Positions 24,290 to 33,744 of a stretch of 46,409 nt of DNA are shown here, piece after piece. The stretch is taken from contig NZ_DS996848.1 in NCBI RefSeq assembly GCF_000156655.1, forward strand, positions 23,409-69,817. Direction: 5' to 3'. This DNA is from Holdemanella biformis DSM 3989 (GTDB lineage Bacteria > Bacillota_I > Bacilli_A > Erysipelotrichales > Erysipelotrichaceae). The position numbers and the translations under genes were made by a program. The notes beneath the pieces were generated by a model that did no database searches, was not told the DNA's origin, and saw nothing but the letters and a program-made list of their open reading frames with translations. Every line of letters begins with the position of its first letter. Position 1 is the stretch's first letter.

Positions 24290-25510
24290 ATGTATAAAGA
24301 GAAATTAAGAGAATCATTTAAAGTATATGATGAAATCGTATTAAAGTGTTTTTGCGGAATTTTTATTGGCGCAATTGTTGCGATTTGTGAAGTTGTTTTT
24401 GGCAAAGGTCTAGAATGGATCTTAAATTTTAGAGAACATATGGGATGTGTTATGTTAGTAGGACTTCCGTTTGCTGGTTTAGCAATTGTGTTCTTGTTTG
24501 ATCATTGGGGAAGAATCTCAAGAAAAGGTATGGGGCTTGTCTTTGAAGTTGATCAAGGAAAGAGTGATTGGATTCCTCTTCGTATGGCACCGTTTATGGT
24601 TGTATCGACATGGATCACGCATTTCTTTGGTGGTAGTGCTGGTCGAGAAGGAGTTGCAATGCAGATTGGAGCGACTGTATCCCATTATTTTGGTAAGTAT
24701 TTTCGTTTTAAAAATAGTGGTGTCATCTTCATGGTTGCAGGTATGGCAGCTGGTTTTGCCGGTTTATTTGGGACTCCAATTACGGCTATTTTCTTTGCCT
24801 TAGAAGTACTTGTTGCGGGAACCTTAAAATATCGAGCTATGTCATGTGCAATTCCGGCTAGTTTTACGGCAGCTTATGTTTCTGGTTTGTTTGGATTACA
24901 CAAAAGTACTTTCAAGATAGGAAATGTTGCCGAACTAAATATGGAATTATCTATAAAATTATTAGTGTTAGGTATTTTGTTTGGTATGGTTGGTGGTTTA
25001 TTTGCGTATTTCTTAAAACATACCAAGGCTTTTGTCACAAATAAAATTACGAATCCCTATAAACGCATTTTTATGATGGGTATTATTGTTGCGATTTTAT
25101 TGTTTGTATTTGGCAAGTGTCGTTATTCTGGGGTTGGTGAAAACTTGATTGTGGGATCTTTTACATCTGAAAAGATATATAGTTATGATTGGATCTTAAA
25201 ATTTATTTTAACAATTTTAACTTTATCAGCTGGTTTTCAAGGTGGAGAAGTTACACCATTATTTGCGATTGGGTCAAGTCTAGGAGTTATAATTGCGCCT
25301 GTTTTTGGATTAAACCCTTTATTTGTCGCATCTTTGGGATATTGTAGTGTTTTTGGTGCTGCGACGAATACCTTTTTAGCGCCGATTGCGATAGGTATGG
25401 AAGTATTTGGATATCAATATTTTCCGTTCTTCTTTGTAGTATGTGCTATCTCCTATATAGTAAACCAAAATGAGTCAATTTATGCTTTACAAAGACAAGT
25501 CAGAGAATGA
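24290..25510 (+). CDS. CLC-family chloride channel/transporter
   Basis: A 406-residue membrane protein. Selectivity and gate motifs are seen: GGSAGREGVAMQIGA (the gating Glu is in GREG), FAGLFGTPITAIFFALE, YSGVGENLI, and GFQGGEVTPLFAIGSSLG near the C terminus. No CBS domains. CLC proteins move chloride or fluoride in exchange for protons or as channels; the GREGV form and the absence of a fluoride-type GREGT do not settle which. No ribosome-binding site precedes ATG 24290, and the promoter -10 is seven bases before it, so the mRNA may be leaderless. The next in-frame ATG is far inside the first membrane region. Confidence 0.92.
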   Translation: MYKEKLRESFKVYDEIVLKCFCGIFIGAIVAICEVVFGKGLEWILNFREHMGCVMLVGLPFAGLAIVFLFDHWGRISRKGMGLVFEVDQGKSDWIPLRMAPFMVVSTWITHFFGGSAGREGVAMQIGATVSHYFGKYFRFKNSGVIFMVAGMAAGFAGLFGTPITAIFFALEVLVAGTLKYRAMSCAIPASFTAAYVSGLFGLHKSTFKIGNVAELNMELSIKLLVLGILFGMVGGLFAYFLKHTKAFVTNKITNPYKRIFMMGIIVAILLFVFGKCRYSGVGENLIVGSFTSEKIYSYDWILKFILTILTLSAGFQGGEVTPLFAIGSSLGVIIAPVFGLNPLFVASLGYCSVFGAATNTFLAPIAIGMEVFGYQYFPFFFVVCAISYIVNQNESIYALQRQVRE

Positions 25511-25523
25511 TTTGTCTTTTTTT
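25491..25523 (+). terminator. Terminator after CLC gene
   Basis: AAAGACAA and TTGTCTTT form an 8-bp stem around 13 bases, with further T residues. The stop codon lies in the loop. Confidence 0.8.
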
Positions 25524-25572
25524 ATAGTGATTTGAAAACGCATACAAATTTCCTTAAATAAGTAGATTTTAT

Positions 25573-25601
25573 TTGAAAAAGTGCTATACTTTAGTTATAT
25601 A
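25573..25601 (+). promoter_or_regulatory. Promoter of the glycogen operon
   Basis: TTGAAA, 17-bp spacer, TATATA. The -10 is 25 bases before the glgC start; a strong AGGAGGATG site follows. No catabolite-responsive element is obvious in the window upstream, but TTGAAAACGCATACAA at 25531-25546 is partly similar to one. Confidence 0.6.
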
Positions 25602-25625
25602 AAGAGTATTATTAGGAGGATGATT

Positions 25626-26765
25626 ATGAAACAGAATAATATGCTCGCCATGATTTTAGCGGGTGGCCGCGGTACACGTCTTTTAGAACTAACTAAAAAG
25701 AATGCGAAGCCGGCTGTTTATTTCGGAGGAAAATATCGTATTATCGATTTCCCACTAAGTAACTGTGCGAATTCAGATATCAACGTTGTAGGTGTTTTAA
25801 CGCAGTATGAGTCTGTAGAATTAAATGCTTACGCTGGCGCTGGACAAAGATGGGGACTTGATGCACGTGGAAGCGGAGTTTATGTTCTACCACCACGTGA
25901 AAAAGATGGAACAAAATTTGACGTTTATCAAGGAACGGCAGATGCCATTACTCAAAACATTGACTTTATTGACAAGTTTGATCCTGAATATGTATTGATC
26001 CTTTCAGGTGACCACATCTATAAAATGGATTATGCGGATATGTTATCTTGTCATAAGGCAAACAATGCTGATTGTACAATTGCAGTACTTCCAGTTCCAA
26101 TGAAAGAAGCAAGCCGTTTTGGTATTATGAATACGGATGATGAAGGAAGAATTGTTGAATTTGAAGAAAAGCCAGAACATCCAAAAAGTAATTTAGCAAG
26201 TATGGGTATTTATATCTTTAACTGGAAACAATTGCGTAAAGCATTGATTTTGGACATGACTGCAGAAGGCTCTCACCATGACTTTGGTAAAGATATTATT
26301 CCTAACTTCTTAAATGCAGATAAGCGTTTATATGCTTACAAATTTGAAGGATATTGGAAAGATGTTGGTACAATTGATTCATTGTGGGAAGCTAACATGG
26401 ATTTGTTAAACAAAAATAATGAATTGAATTTGGATGATCCAAATTGGAAAATTTATACAGAAGATATTCCAACTTTACCTCACTATGTAGGTCCAACTGG
26501 AAAAGTAGAACATTGTTATATTAACCAAGGTGCTGTCATTAGAGGACATGCAGTGGATTCCGTATTATTTAATAATGTTGATATTGATGAAGATGCATTT
26601 GTATCTCAAGCTGTATTAATGCCGAATGTTAAAGTTGGTAAAGGCGCAAAAATCTATCGTGCAATTGTTGCGGATGGTGTAAAAATTGATGATGGTGCTG
26701 TTGTTGGTAGTCCAGACAGTGAAGAAATCGTATTGATTTCAAAAAGAGTAAAGAAGGGTGAATAA
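25626..26765 (+). CDS. glgC: Glucose-1-phosphate adenylyltransferase, catalytic subunit
   Basis: A 379-residue ADP-glucose pyrophosphorylase making ADP-glucose from glucose-1-P and ATP. Motifs: [11 protein letters not shown] nucleotide loop, [48 protein letters not shown] and a left-handed beta-helix C terminus with hexapeptide repeats. AGGAGG precedes the ATG; an upstream in-frame start at 25581 precedes the -10 and is rejected. It is the first gene of glgC-glgD-glgA, and the pair with GlgD is the usual heteromeric arrangement of Firmicutes. Confidence 0.97.
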   Translation: MKQNNMLAMILAGGRGTRLLELTKKNAKPAVYFGGKYRIIDFPLSNCANSDINVVGVLTQYESVELNAYAGAGQRWGLDARGSGVYVLPPREKDGTKFDVYQGTADAITQNIDFIDKFDPEYVLILSGDHIYKMDYADMLSCHKANNADCTIAVLPVPMKEASRFGIMNTDDEGRIVEFEEKPEHPKSNLASMGIYIFNWKQLRKALILDMTAEGSHHDFGKDIIPNFLNADKRLYAYKFEGYWKDVGTIDSLWEANMDLLNKNNELNLDDPNWKIYTEDIPTLPHYVGPTGKVEHCYINQGAVIRGHAVDSVLFNNVDIDEDAFVSQAVLMPNVKVGKGAKIYRAIVADGVKIDDGAVVGSPDSEEIVLISKRVKKGE

Positions 26766-26767
26766 TT

Positions 26768-27883
26768 ATGTGTAACGCTTTAGGAATAATTACTTACAAT
26801 GATTCTTCTGTATATGTAGAAGGTATGCAAAAATATCGTCCAATCGCTGGATTTAGCTTTTTAGGGCGTTATCGTTTAGTTGACTTTGCGATTTCAAATA
26901 TGTCAAATTCAGGAATTGATGATATCCAAATTTATGTAAATGGAAATCCTCGTTCTTTAATTGATCATGTTGGAACAGGTCGTCACTATAATATAAACTC
27001 AAAACATGGACACTTATCGTTAGTGCCTGTATATACAGATGGTGGAACTTCACGTTTTACTACAGATATTTCATGTTATGCAGAAAATATTCATGCAGTT
27101 ATGGAAAACCACAATGATTATGTTGTGATTGCTCCTGCTAACATGCTTTATAAAGGAAATTATGAAGAACTATTAAAACAACATATTGAAAGTGGTGCAG
27201 AAGTTTCTGTTTTATATCAACATGTTGATAACGCAAAAGAAAACTACATTGGATGTGATGTTCTTCAAATGAATAAACAACGTGGTGTATTGAGTATTGA
27301 ACAAAATTTAGGTAACTATAAATCTAGATATTTATCTTTACAAACATACATTATGTCAAAGGAAATCTTCAAAACATTAGTTGAAGAAGCTCAAGAAACA
27401 AGTTCAATGTATTGGTTTAAAGATATTTTGAATGACAAATGTGTAGATATGGATATTCGTGGATTGAATTATCGTGGACACGTTTATGTTATTAATGATT
27501 TGAAATCATATTATGAAAGTAATATGCAATTCTTAACAGAAGAAAAAATGAAAGATATTAATGATCCTGAATGGCCTGTATATACTCGTACAAGTGATTC
27601 AGCTCCAGCTATTTATTTAAATGGTGGTACTGCAACAGGTTCATTAATTTCGAACGGTTGTGAAATTAGTGGTGTAGTTAAGAATTCGATTGTGGGTCGT
27701 TCTTGTAAAATTGGAAAAGATGCATTAATTGAAAATTGTATCATTATGCCAGATGTAGAAATTGCAGATGGTGCACATTTGAAAAATGTGATTGTTGACA
27801 AACATTCTAAAATCGCAAAGAAAAAAGATTTAGCAGGTTTGGAAGAACAACCTTTGTATATTGGTAGAAGGGAGAACGTTTAA
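26768..27883 (+). CDS. glgD: GlgD, regulatory partner of ADP-glucose pyrophosphorylase
   Basis: A 371-residue paralogue of GlgC. The fold is kept (FLGRYRLVDFAISN, AENIHAVMENHNDY), but the nucleotide-binding loop GGRGTRL is replaced by ITYNDSSVYVEGM, and the SGDH catalytic region reads APANMLYKG, so it is expected to be catalytically weak. In Bacillus and Streptococcus GlgD increases the activity of GlgC. Starts two bases after glgC with AGGGTGAA in the glgC end. The stop overlaps the glgA start (TAATG). Confidence 0.95.
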   Translation: MCNALGIITYNDSSVYVEGMQKYRPIAGFSFLGRYRLVDFAISNMSNSGIDDIQIYVNGNPRSLIDHVGTGRHYNINSKHGHLSLVPVYTDGGTSRFTTDISCYAENIHAVMENHNDYVVIAPANMLYKGNYEELLKQHIESGAEVSVLYQHVDNAKENYIGCDVLQMNKQRGVLSIEQNLGNYKSRYLSLQTYIMSKEIFKTLVEEAQETSSMYWFKDILNDKCVDMDIRGLNYRGHVYVINDLKSYYESNMQFLTEEKMKDINDPEWPVYTRTSDSAPAIYLNGGTATGSLISNGCEISGVVKNSIVGRSCKIGKDALIENCIIMPDVEIADGAHLKNVIVDKHSKIAKKKDLAGLEEQPLYIGRRENV

Positions 27884-29322
27884 TGGCATCAATTTTGATG
27901 GTTGCTGGGGAAGGATTACCATTCATTAAGACAGGTGGACTTGCTGATGTTATTGGTTCTTTACCACAAGCACTTACTGAAAGAGGACATGAAGTAAAGG
28001 TTGTAATGCCTTTATATAAGAAAATTAGTGATAAATACTATAATGAACTTCACTTTGATTGTGAATACTCAGTTTCAATCAATTATCATGAAGTACCGGT
28101 GCGTGTATTCTCAAAAGTGGTAGATAATGTTTGTTTCTTCTTCATTCAACATCAAGGTTATTTTGAAAGAGATTCATTATACGGTTATCAAGATGATGGT
28201 GAACGTTTTGGATATTTCCAAAAAGCTGTTATCGAAATGTTGAATCAGTTGAACTATTGGCCTAACATTATCCATTGCCATGATTGGCATACAGGTATGA
28301 TTCCATGTATGGTAAAAGAAACACATGATGCAGATCCTAGATATCGTGCTATTCGTTTCGTATATACTATTCACAACATGGCATATCAAGGAAACTTTGG
28401 TCCTGAAATGTTAGATAGTTGTTTAGGCTTACCATACTATTTGTTAGACAATGGTAATGTGCGTTTTGATGGTGGAATTTCATTCATGAAATCTGGTATT
28501 TTATATGCAGATAAAGTTACAACTGTATCACCAACTTATGCTCAAGAAATTTTATCACCTCAATATGGTGAACACTTAGAAGCTGTATTGAATATGCGTA
28601 AATATGATTTGTGGGGAATTGTAAATGGAATTGATATCCAGTTATGGAATCCGAGTACAGATCCAGAAATTCCTTATCACTTTGATAAGGTAAATATTAC
28701 GGCTCAAAAGAAAAAGGCAAAAATGGCTCTTCAAGAAGAATTAGGATTGGAAAAAAATCCAGATGTTATGATGGTTGGAGTCGTTTCTCGTCTAACTTGG
28801 CAAAAAGGATTCTATCTATTGATGGAACAATTAGATGCATTATGTGCTGCTCCTATTCAATTGGTTATTTTGGGTAGCGGAGAAAGTCAAATTGAAAATA
28901 AATTCCGCGAATTGGAAGATGGAAACAAAGGCAAAATTTGTTTCTATTACGGATATAATGAAAGTTTGGCACACCGTATTTATGCGGCAAGTGATCTATT
29001 CTTGATGCCTAGTTTATTTGAACCATGTGGTATTTCGCAATTGTGTTCTATGCGTTATGGTACTTTACCTCTTGTTCGTGAAACAGGTGGTTTAAAAGAT
29101 ACAGTCGATGCATATAATGAATATGAAAAATCAGGAAATGGATTTAGTTTTGAGAACTACGATTCAAATGAATTGATCCACACATTGTATTATGCTTGTG
29201 ATGTTTACTATAATCGCAAAGAAGATTGGGAAATGTTACAACGCAATGCGTTAAACACAGATGTATCATGGCAACAAAGTGCTAAAACATATTCTTTGTT
29301 GTATGATGAATTAGTAGACTAA
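27883..29322 (+). CDS. glgA: Glycogen synthase (ADP-glucose type)
   Basis: A 479-residue GT5 glycosyltransferase. N-terminal GLPFIKTGGLADVIGSLP is the ADP-glucose binding KTGGL motif, HCHDWHTGMIP is typical, and the C-terminal Rossmann half has VSRLTWQKGF and PSLFEPCGISQLCSMRYG with the catalytic Glu. It transfers glucosyl units to alpha-1,4-glucan. It overlaps glgD and the next gene by one base each (TAATG), so all four genes are likely one operon. No branching enzyme or phosphorylase gene is in the window. Confidence 0.97.
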   Translation: MASILMVAGEGLPFIKTGGLADVIGSLPQALTERGHEVKVVMPLYKKISDKYYNELHFDCEYSVSINYHEVPVRVFSKVVDNVCFFFIQHQGYFERDSLYGYQDDGERFGYFQKAVIEMLNQLNYWPNIIHCHDWHTGMIPCMVKETHDADPRYRAIRFVYTIHNMAYQGNFGPEMLDSCLGLPYYLLDNGNVRFDGGISFMKSGILYADKVTTVSPTYAQEILSPQYGEHLEAVLNMRKYDLWGIVNGIDIQLWNPSTDPEIPYHFDKVNITAQKKKAKMALQEELGLEKNPDVMMVGVVSRLTWQKGFYLLMEQLDALCAAPIQLVILGSGESQIENKFRELEDGNKGKICFYYGYNESLAHRIYAASDLFLMPSLFEPCGISQLCSMRYGTLPLVRETGGLKDTVDAYNEYEKSGNGFSFENYDSNELIHTLYYACDVYYNRKEDWEMLQRNALNTDVSWQQSAKTYSLLYDELVD

Positions 29323-29747
29323 TGAGAATTCTTGTTAGTGCATGTTTATTAGGATATAACTGTAAGTATAATGGGAAGAACAATTATAATTCGAAAATTG
29401 TTGAACTTTTAAAAGAACATGAAGTGGTTCCTGTTTGTCCAGAAATGCTTGGTGGACTTTCTTGTCCGCGCATTCCTTGTGAAAAAGTTGGGGATAAAAT
29501 TATGGATAAAGAGGGGAACGATTGTACAAAACAGTTTATCAAAGGAGCAGAAATTGCTCTAAATATAGCGAAAGAAAAACAAGTGGATTTTGCGATTTTA
29601 CAAAGAAGATCACCTAGTTGTGGATATTCCCTAATTTATGATGGGACTTTTAATGGGAATCTTATAGTTGGTAGTGGTATCTTTGCCCAAAAGTTGCAAA
29701 GTTTAGATATTCCAATTATGGAAGCGGAATCAGAAAAATTCGTTTAG
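29322..29747 (+). CDS. DUF523/TudS-like protein (thiouracil desulfidase family)
   Basis: A 141-residue member of DUF523. Three conserved Cys patterns that hold a [4Fe-4S] cluster in the studied TudS enzymes are visible: SACLLGYNCKYNG, CPEMLGGLSCPR and RRSPSCGYS. Some members desulfurise thiouracil; the cellular role here is not known. It is co-translated with glgA by a TAATG junction, an unexplained pairing with glycogen synthesis. The Lys commonly seen before SPSCG is Arg here. Confidence 0.85.
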   Translation: MRILVSACLLGYNCKYNGKNNYNSKIVELLKEHEVVPVCPEMLGGLSCPRIPCEKVGDKIMDKEGNDCTKQFIKGAEIALNIAKEKQVDFAILQRRSPSCGYSLIYDGTFNGNLIVGSGIFAQKLQSLDIPIMEAESEKFV

Positions 29748-29750
29748 GTA

Positions 29751-29779
29751 TTGTTTTCTTTAGCAAAATGTCATAAAAT
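29751..29779 (+). promoter_or_regulatory. Promoter of ptsH
   Basis: TTGTTT, 17-bp spacer, TAAAAT, then AGGAGG and the start at 29809. Confidence 0.55.
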
Positions 29780-29808
29780 ACATTTAGATTTGATTTAGGA
29801 GGATAATT

Positions 29809-30075
29809 ATGAAACAAGTAACTGTAACTGTAGTAGATCCAGTAGGTCTTCACGCACGTCCAGCAACTGTAGCTGTTAACGCTGCTAGTAAATTCAAAAG
29901 TGAAATCAATGTAGCTTTCAAAGGACGCGAAGTAAACATGAAATCTATCATGGGAGTTATGTCTTTAGGAATTCCTACACAGTCAGAAATCACAATTAGC
30001 TGCTCAGGCGAAGATGAAGATGCTGCTGTAGCTGCAATCGAAGAAGTATTGCGCGCTCAAAAGATCATTGCTTAA
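29809..30075 (+). CDS. ptsH: Phosphocarrier protein HPr
   Basis: An 88-residue HPr. The EI-phosphorylated His15 is in GLHARPAT, and the HPr-kinase site Ser46 is in NMKSIMGVMSLG, so it can act in both sugar transport and carbon catabolite control. High-expression codons; strong AGGAGG. Enzyme I is not adjacent: the gene stands alone between two terminators or junctions, unlike the ptsH-ptsI pair of Bacillus. Confidence 0.98.
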   Translation: MKQVTVTVVDPVGLHARPATVAVNAASKFKSEINVAFKGREVNMKSIMGVMSLGIPTQSEITISCSGEDEDAAVAAIEEVLRAQKIIA

Positions 30076-30080
30076 TTAAG

Positions 30081-30110
30081 AAAAGTCTCATAGTTTATGA
30101 GACTTTTTTA
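30081..30110 (+). terminator. Terminator after ptsH
   Basis: AAAAGTCTCATA and TATGAGACTTTT with a short loop, then T residues. Confidence 0.93.
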
Positions 30111-30141
30111 TTTCAAAGTTAGAAAAGAAGGAGAATGAATA

Positions 30142-31836
30142 ATGTCTATTGTTGAAGAAAGATATTCAAAATGGTTGAACCATGAAAATTTAGCCCCTCA
30201 ATATAAACCTGTTTTAGAAGCTATGGATGCTGAAGAAAAAAATGATGCATTCTATACTACAATTGAATTTGGAACTGCAGGTATGCGTGGTCTTTTAGGT
30301 CCAGGAACAAATCGTATTAATATTCATACAATTCGTAAAGCTACTCAAGGATATGCGAACTACATTAACGAAAATAATGGTGGAAAAGCTGGTATTGCGA
30401 TTGGGTATGATAATCGTCATATGTCAAAAGAATTTGCGTTTGACTGCGCTGATTTATTAGCAAAAAATAATATTAAATCTTATGTGTTTGAATCATTAAG
30501 ACCAACACCAGAATTAAGTTTTGCGGTACGTCACTTAAATTGCTTTGGTGGTATTATGATCACAGCGAGTCATAATCCAAAAGAATATAATGGTTATAAA
30601 TTGTATGATGATAAAGGATGTCAATTGATTCCATGTTTAGCGAGTCAGGTTATTGATAAAGTAAACGCAATTGAAGACGAATTGGCTATTGATGCAAATT
30701 GTACAGAGGAACAAAAGAAATTGATTACAGTCATTGGTAAAGATGTCGATGAAGAATACTACAAGAATGTATTGAGTATTCAATTAAATCCTGAAGTTAA
30801 AAAAGATATCAAAATCGTATTCTCACCAGAACATGGTACGGCAAATATTCCAGTACAAGAAGTTTATAAACGTGCAGGATATACTTGCATTCCAGTTGTT
30901 GAACAATGTAGTCCAGATCCTGATTTTTCAAACACACCAACACCAAACCCAGAACAAGCCGGTGCTTATGAATTATCATTGAAATACGCAAAAGAAAATA
31001 AAGCTGATTTGATCTTAGTTTGTGATCCTGATGCTGATCGTATGGGTGTTGGAGTATTGCATAATGGAGAATATGTTGTTTTAACTGGTAACCAATCTGG
31101 TTCTGTTGAAATTGAATATATTTGTTCACAGCTTCAAAAACAAGGTAAAATGCCTGAAAACCCTGTAATGTTCAATACAGTTGTAACTAGTGATCTAGGT
31201 GAAAAGGTAGCTTCTGATTATGGTGTATCAACAGAAAAAACATTGACAGGATTTAAATTCATTGGTGAAAAAGTCGCTAAATATGAAAAAACGCACGAAA
31301 AGAATTATGTATTCGGATATGAAGAGAGTTATGGTTCATTAATCAAACCTTTCGTTCGTGACAAAGATGCGCCTCAAGCTTGTTTGATGCTTGCAGAAGC
31401 TTGTGCATTCTACAAAGAACAAGGAAAAGATTTAGTCGATGTATTAGATAGCTTGTATGATCGTCATGGAACATATGAAGAAAGTCAAGTGGCTTTATCA
31501 TTAGCGGGCGAAGCAGGTGCTAAGCGTATAAAAGAAATTCTAGCTACATTAAGAAAAGATGCTCCAACCCAAATTGGTGGTACGAAAGTTGTTCGTAGTG
31601 AAGACTATAAAGAATGTACAATCAAAGAAGGAGATACAGTCACTGAACTTACAGGATTCACTAAATCCGATGTATTAAAATACTATCTAGAAGATGGAAG
31701 TTGGATTGCGGTACGTCCTAGTGGAACAGAACCAAAATGTAAATTCTACTATTGTATCAAGGGAGCTTCAAAAGAGGATGCTCACAACAAAACAGTTCAT
31801 TTCCAAAAGGCAATGGATGATTTGATTGCTAAGTAA
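30142..31836 (+). CDS. pgcA: Alpha-phosphoglucomutase
   Basis: A 564-residue alpha-D-phosphohexomutase. Active-site phosphoserine Ser143 lies in TASHNPKEYNG, the metal loop is DPDADRMG, the sugar loop GYEESYG, and the phosphate loop RPSGTEPKCKFY. It interconverts glucose-1-P and glucose-6-P, linking glycogen and UDP-glucose to glycolysis. The length fits PgcA of Bacillus (about 580). Ribosome-binding site AGAAGGAG. The gene is next to ptsH and the glycogen operon, in agreement with its pathway role. Confidence 0.97.
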   Translation: MSIVEERYSKWLNHENLAPQYKPVLEAMDAEEKNDAFYTTIEFGTAGMRGLLGPGTNRINIHTIRKATQGYANYINENNGGKAGIAIGYDNRHMSKEFAFDCADLLAKNNIKSYVFESLRPTPELSFAVRHLNCFGGIMITASHNPKEYNGYKLYDDKGCQLIPCLASQVIDKVNAIEDELAIDANCTEEQKKLITVIGKDVDEEYYKNVLSIQLNPEVKKDIKIVFSPEHGTANIPVQEVYKRAGYTCIPVVEQCSPDPDFSNTPTPNPEQAGAYELSLKYAKENKADLILVCDPDADRMGVGVLHNGEYVVLTGNQSGSVEIEYICSQLQKQGKMPENPVMFNTVVTSDLGEKVASDYGVSTEKTLTGFKFIGEKVAKYEKTHEKNYVFGYEESYGSLIKPFVRDKDAPQACLMLAEACAFYKEQGKDLVDVLDSLYDRHGTYEESQVALSLAGEAGAKRIKEILATLRKDAPTQIGGTKVVRSEDYKECTIKEGDTVTELTGFTKSDVLKYYLEDGSWIAVRPSGTEPKCKFYYCIKGASKEDAHNKTVHFQKAMDDLIAK

Positions 31837-31840
31837 AATT

Positions 31841-31869
31841 AAAGGATGTCAAAATGGCATCCTTTTTTT
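31841..31869 (+). terminator. Terminator after pgcA
   Basis: AAAGGATGTC and GGCATCCTTT pair (one G-T) around a short AT loop; seven T residues close it. It faces the terminator of the minus-strand aminotransferase. Confidence 0.85.
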
Positions 31870-31880
31870 GTGCTTAATTG

Positions 31881-31915
31881 AAAAAAAGGATTTAGACTAA
31901 TTTTCTAAATCCTTT
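31881..31915 (-). terminator. Terminator of the aminotransferase gene
   Basis: On the minus strand AAAGGATTTAG pairs with CTAAATCCTTT, followed by TTTTC. The stop codon lies in the 5' arm. Confidence 0.85.
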
Positions 31916-33057
31916 AAGAATTGTTCTAGGCGAACAATGGCTTCTTTAATATGGTCAATACTATACGCATAGGAGATACGGACATATCCTTCTCCGCTAT
32001 CTCCGAAAGCGTTTCCTGGAACACAGGCTACTTTCTGTTCTTGTAGTAGTCTTTCACAGAATGTTTCTGAATCAAGCCCAGTTGATTGAATATTACAGAA
32101 AACATAGAATGTACCATGTGGCATATTTGTTTTTAGACCCATACGATTCAATCGGTTGACTAAGAAATTTCTTCGTTTTAGATAATCTTCTTTCATCATC
32201 AATACATCGTCATATCCATTTTTGATGGCTTCAATACCAGCATATTGGGACATAACAGGAGCTGACATAATCACATACTGGTGAATCTTATTCATTACAG
32301 AAGATAGTTCTTTATTGGCCATACAATAGCCAAGTCGCCATCCTGTCATCGCATAGGCTTTTGAAAATCCGTTAACGACAATAATTTGAGATTTGATTTC
32401 ATCAAATTGAGCTAATGAAGCAAATGGCTGATCAAAACTAAGTTCTGCATAGATTTCATCACTAATGACGTAAATGCCAGATTCTTTAATGATATCAATG
32501 ATCTTTGCGTAATCTTCTTTAGTCATGACACCACCAGTAGGATTGCTAGGGTAGTTAATGATCATAGCTTTTGTCTTTGGTGTGATCACTTTCTTTAAAT
32601 CTTCTGGAAGAATTTTAAAATCATTTTCTTCTTTTAATTTTAAAGGAACAACGACACCATCACTTAATATAACACTAGGTGCATAGGCAACATAATTTGG
32701 GTCCAATACAATGACTTCATCTCCAGGATTTAAAAGGGCACGCATACATAGGTCAATGGCTTCACTTCCACCAATTGTAACAATGACTTCATTTTCAGGA
32801 TCATATACTTGATTGTAGTGTTCTTTATGAAATTTACAGATTTCTTCACGAAGTTCTAATAACCCACGATTAGCAGTATAGTGTGTGTGACCTGTGCTCA
32901 TATAATGAATTGCATTTTCACAGATGTGCCATGGTGTCGCAAAATCAGGCTCACCAACACCTAAAGAGATAACCCCTTCCATGGTGCTTGCTAAATCAAA
33001 AAATTTTCGGATCCCACTCGGTTTAATGGATGTTGCTTTTGTAGATAAACATTTCAT
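31897..33057 (-). CDS. PLP-dependent class I/II aminotransferase
   Basis: A 386-residue fold-type I aminotransferase, closest in pattern to PatA/AspC-like proteins: SLGVGEPDFATP at the start, NYPSNPTGGV, DEIYAEL, the PLP-binding Lys in VNGFSKAYAMTGWRLGY, and the substrate Arg in GYVRISYA. Its start overlaps the Lrp stop by one base (TAATG), so they form an operon. Lrp/AsnC genes often control neighbouring amino-acid metabolism; the substrate (aspartate, aromatic or branched-chain) is not identified by sequence. Confidence 0.93.
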   Translation of the reverse strand: MKCLSTKATSIKPSGIRKFFDLASTMEGVISLGVGEPDFATPWHICENAIHYMSTGHTHYTANRGLLELREEICKFHKEHYNQVYDPENEVIVTIGGSEAIDLCMRALLNPGDEVIVLDPNYVAYAPSVILSDGVVVPLKLKEENDFKILPEDLKKVITPKTKAMIINYPSNPTGGVMTKEDYAKIIDIIKESGIYVISDEIYAELSFDQPFASLAQFDEIKSQIIVVNGFSKAYAMTGWRLGYCMANKELSSVMNKIHQYVIMSAPVMSQYAGIEAIKNGYDDVLMMKEDYLKRRNFLVNRLNRMGLKTNMPHGTFYVFCNIQSTGLDSETFCERLLQEQKVACVPGNAFGDSGEGYVRISYAYSIDHIKEAIVRLEQFLKDLEN

Positions 33058-33551
33058 TATGGAGTCACAACCAATCTTGATTCTTTGTCTTCAGGCTTGT
33101 CAATCATAACAATACCACTTTGTTTATATTGTTTTAAGACAAATAAAGTCTTGGTAGATCGTACATCTTCTACACAAGCAATTTTATCTGATACAAAGCG
33201 AGCCACTTCAAACATTGTTTTTCCTTGTACTAAACACAAGAAATCACAATCTCCACTTAAAAGATACATAGTATCGACTTCTGGATAATTGGCGATCAAT
33301 GCTGCCGTTTTGTCATACCCTCTATTTCTAGTTGGTGTACAACTTACTTCTATATAAGCTAAGACTTTTTGGTCTTTTAATGCTTTGTTGTAGTTGATAA
33401 TCGTGTGATAACCACAAATGATCTTATTTTTTTCTAAAGATTGAATCTCGGATTTTATACTCGCTTCATCGTCGTTTAGAATATCTGCTAAATCTTGTGA
33501 TGATAAGCGAGCGTTATTTTCTAGTAAATCTAGGATTAAACTTTGGTTCAT
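33057..33551 (-). CDS. Lrp/AsnC-family transcriptional regulator
   Basis: A 164-residue regulator. An N-terminal winged HTH (LILDLLENNARLSSQDLADILNDDEASIKSEIQSLEK) is followed by a C-terminal RAM domain (KVLAYIEVSC, YLLSGDCDFLCLVQG). The start at 33551 is chosen because AAGGAGG lies before it; a longer in-frame start at 33584 lies upstream of this site. A minus-strand TTTACA-N17-TTATAT promoter lies just upstream. Likely effector is an amino acid bound by the RAM domain octamer; the target is probably the downstream aminotransferase. Confidence 0.92.
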   Translation of the reverse strand: MNQSLILDLLENNARLSSQDLADILNDDEASIKSEIQSLEKNKIICGYHTIINYNKALKDQKVLAYIEVSCTPTRNRGYDKTAALIANYPEVDTMYLLSGDCDFLCLVQGKTMFEVARFVSDKIACVEDVRSTKTLFVLKQYKQSGIVMIDKPEDKESRLVVTP

Positions 33552-33684
33552 TTTGAATTCCTCCTTTTGAATATAATAGCACAATTAAGGTTATGTAAAA
33601 AGTGTGAAAGCACTTGAGAATGGACTGTAAATAGTCTAAAATATAAGTGGTTGTTAGTTGTTAAAAGTTTTACTTGTTAGAGAA

Positions 33685-33713
33685 TTGACAAATTAACGGT
33701 AGGCTTTTATAAT
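33685..33713 (+). promoter_or_regulatory. Consensus promoter of gap
   Basis: TTGACA, 17-bp spacer, TATAAT: a perfect sigma-A consensus, in keeping with very high expression of glyceraldehyde-3-phosphate dehydrogenase. AAAGGAGG follows 13 bases later. Confidence 0.9.
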
Positions 33714-33744
33714 AACAATGGTATTTAAAGGAGGATTTACTGAC

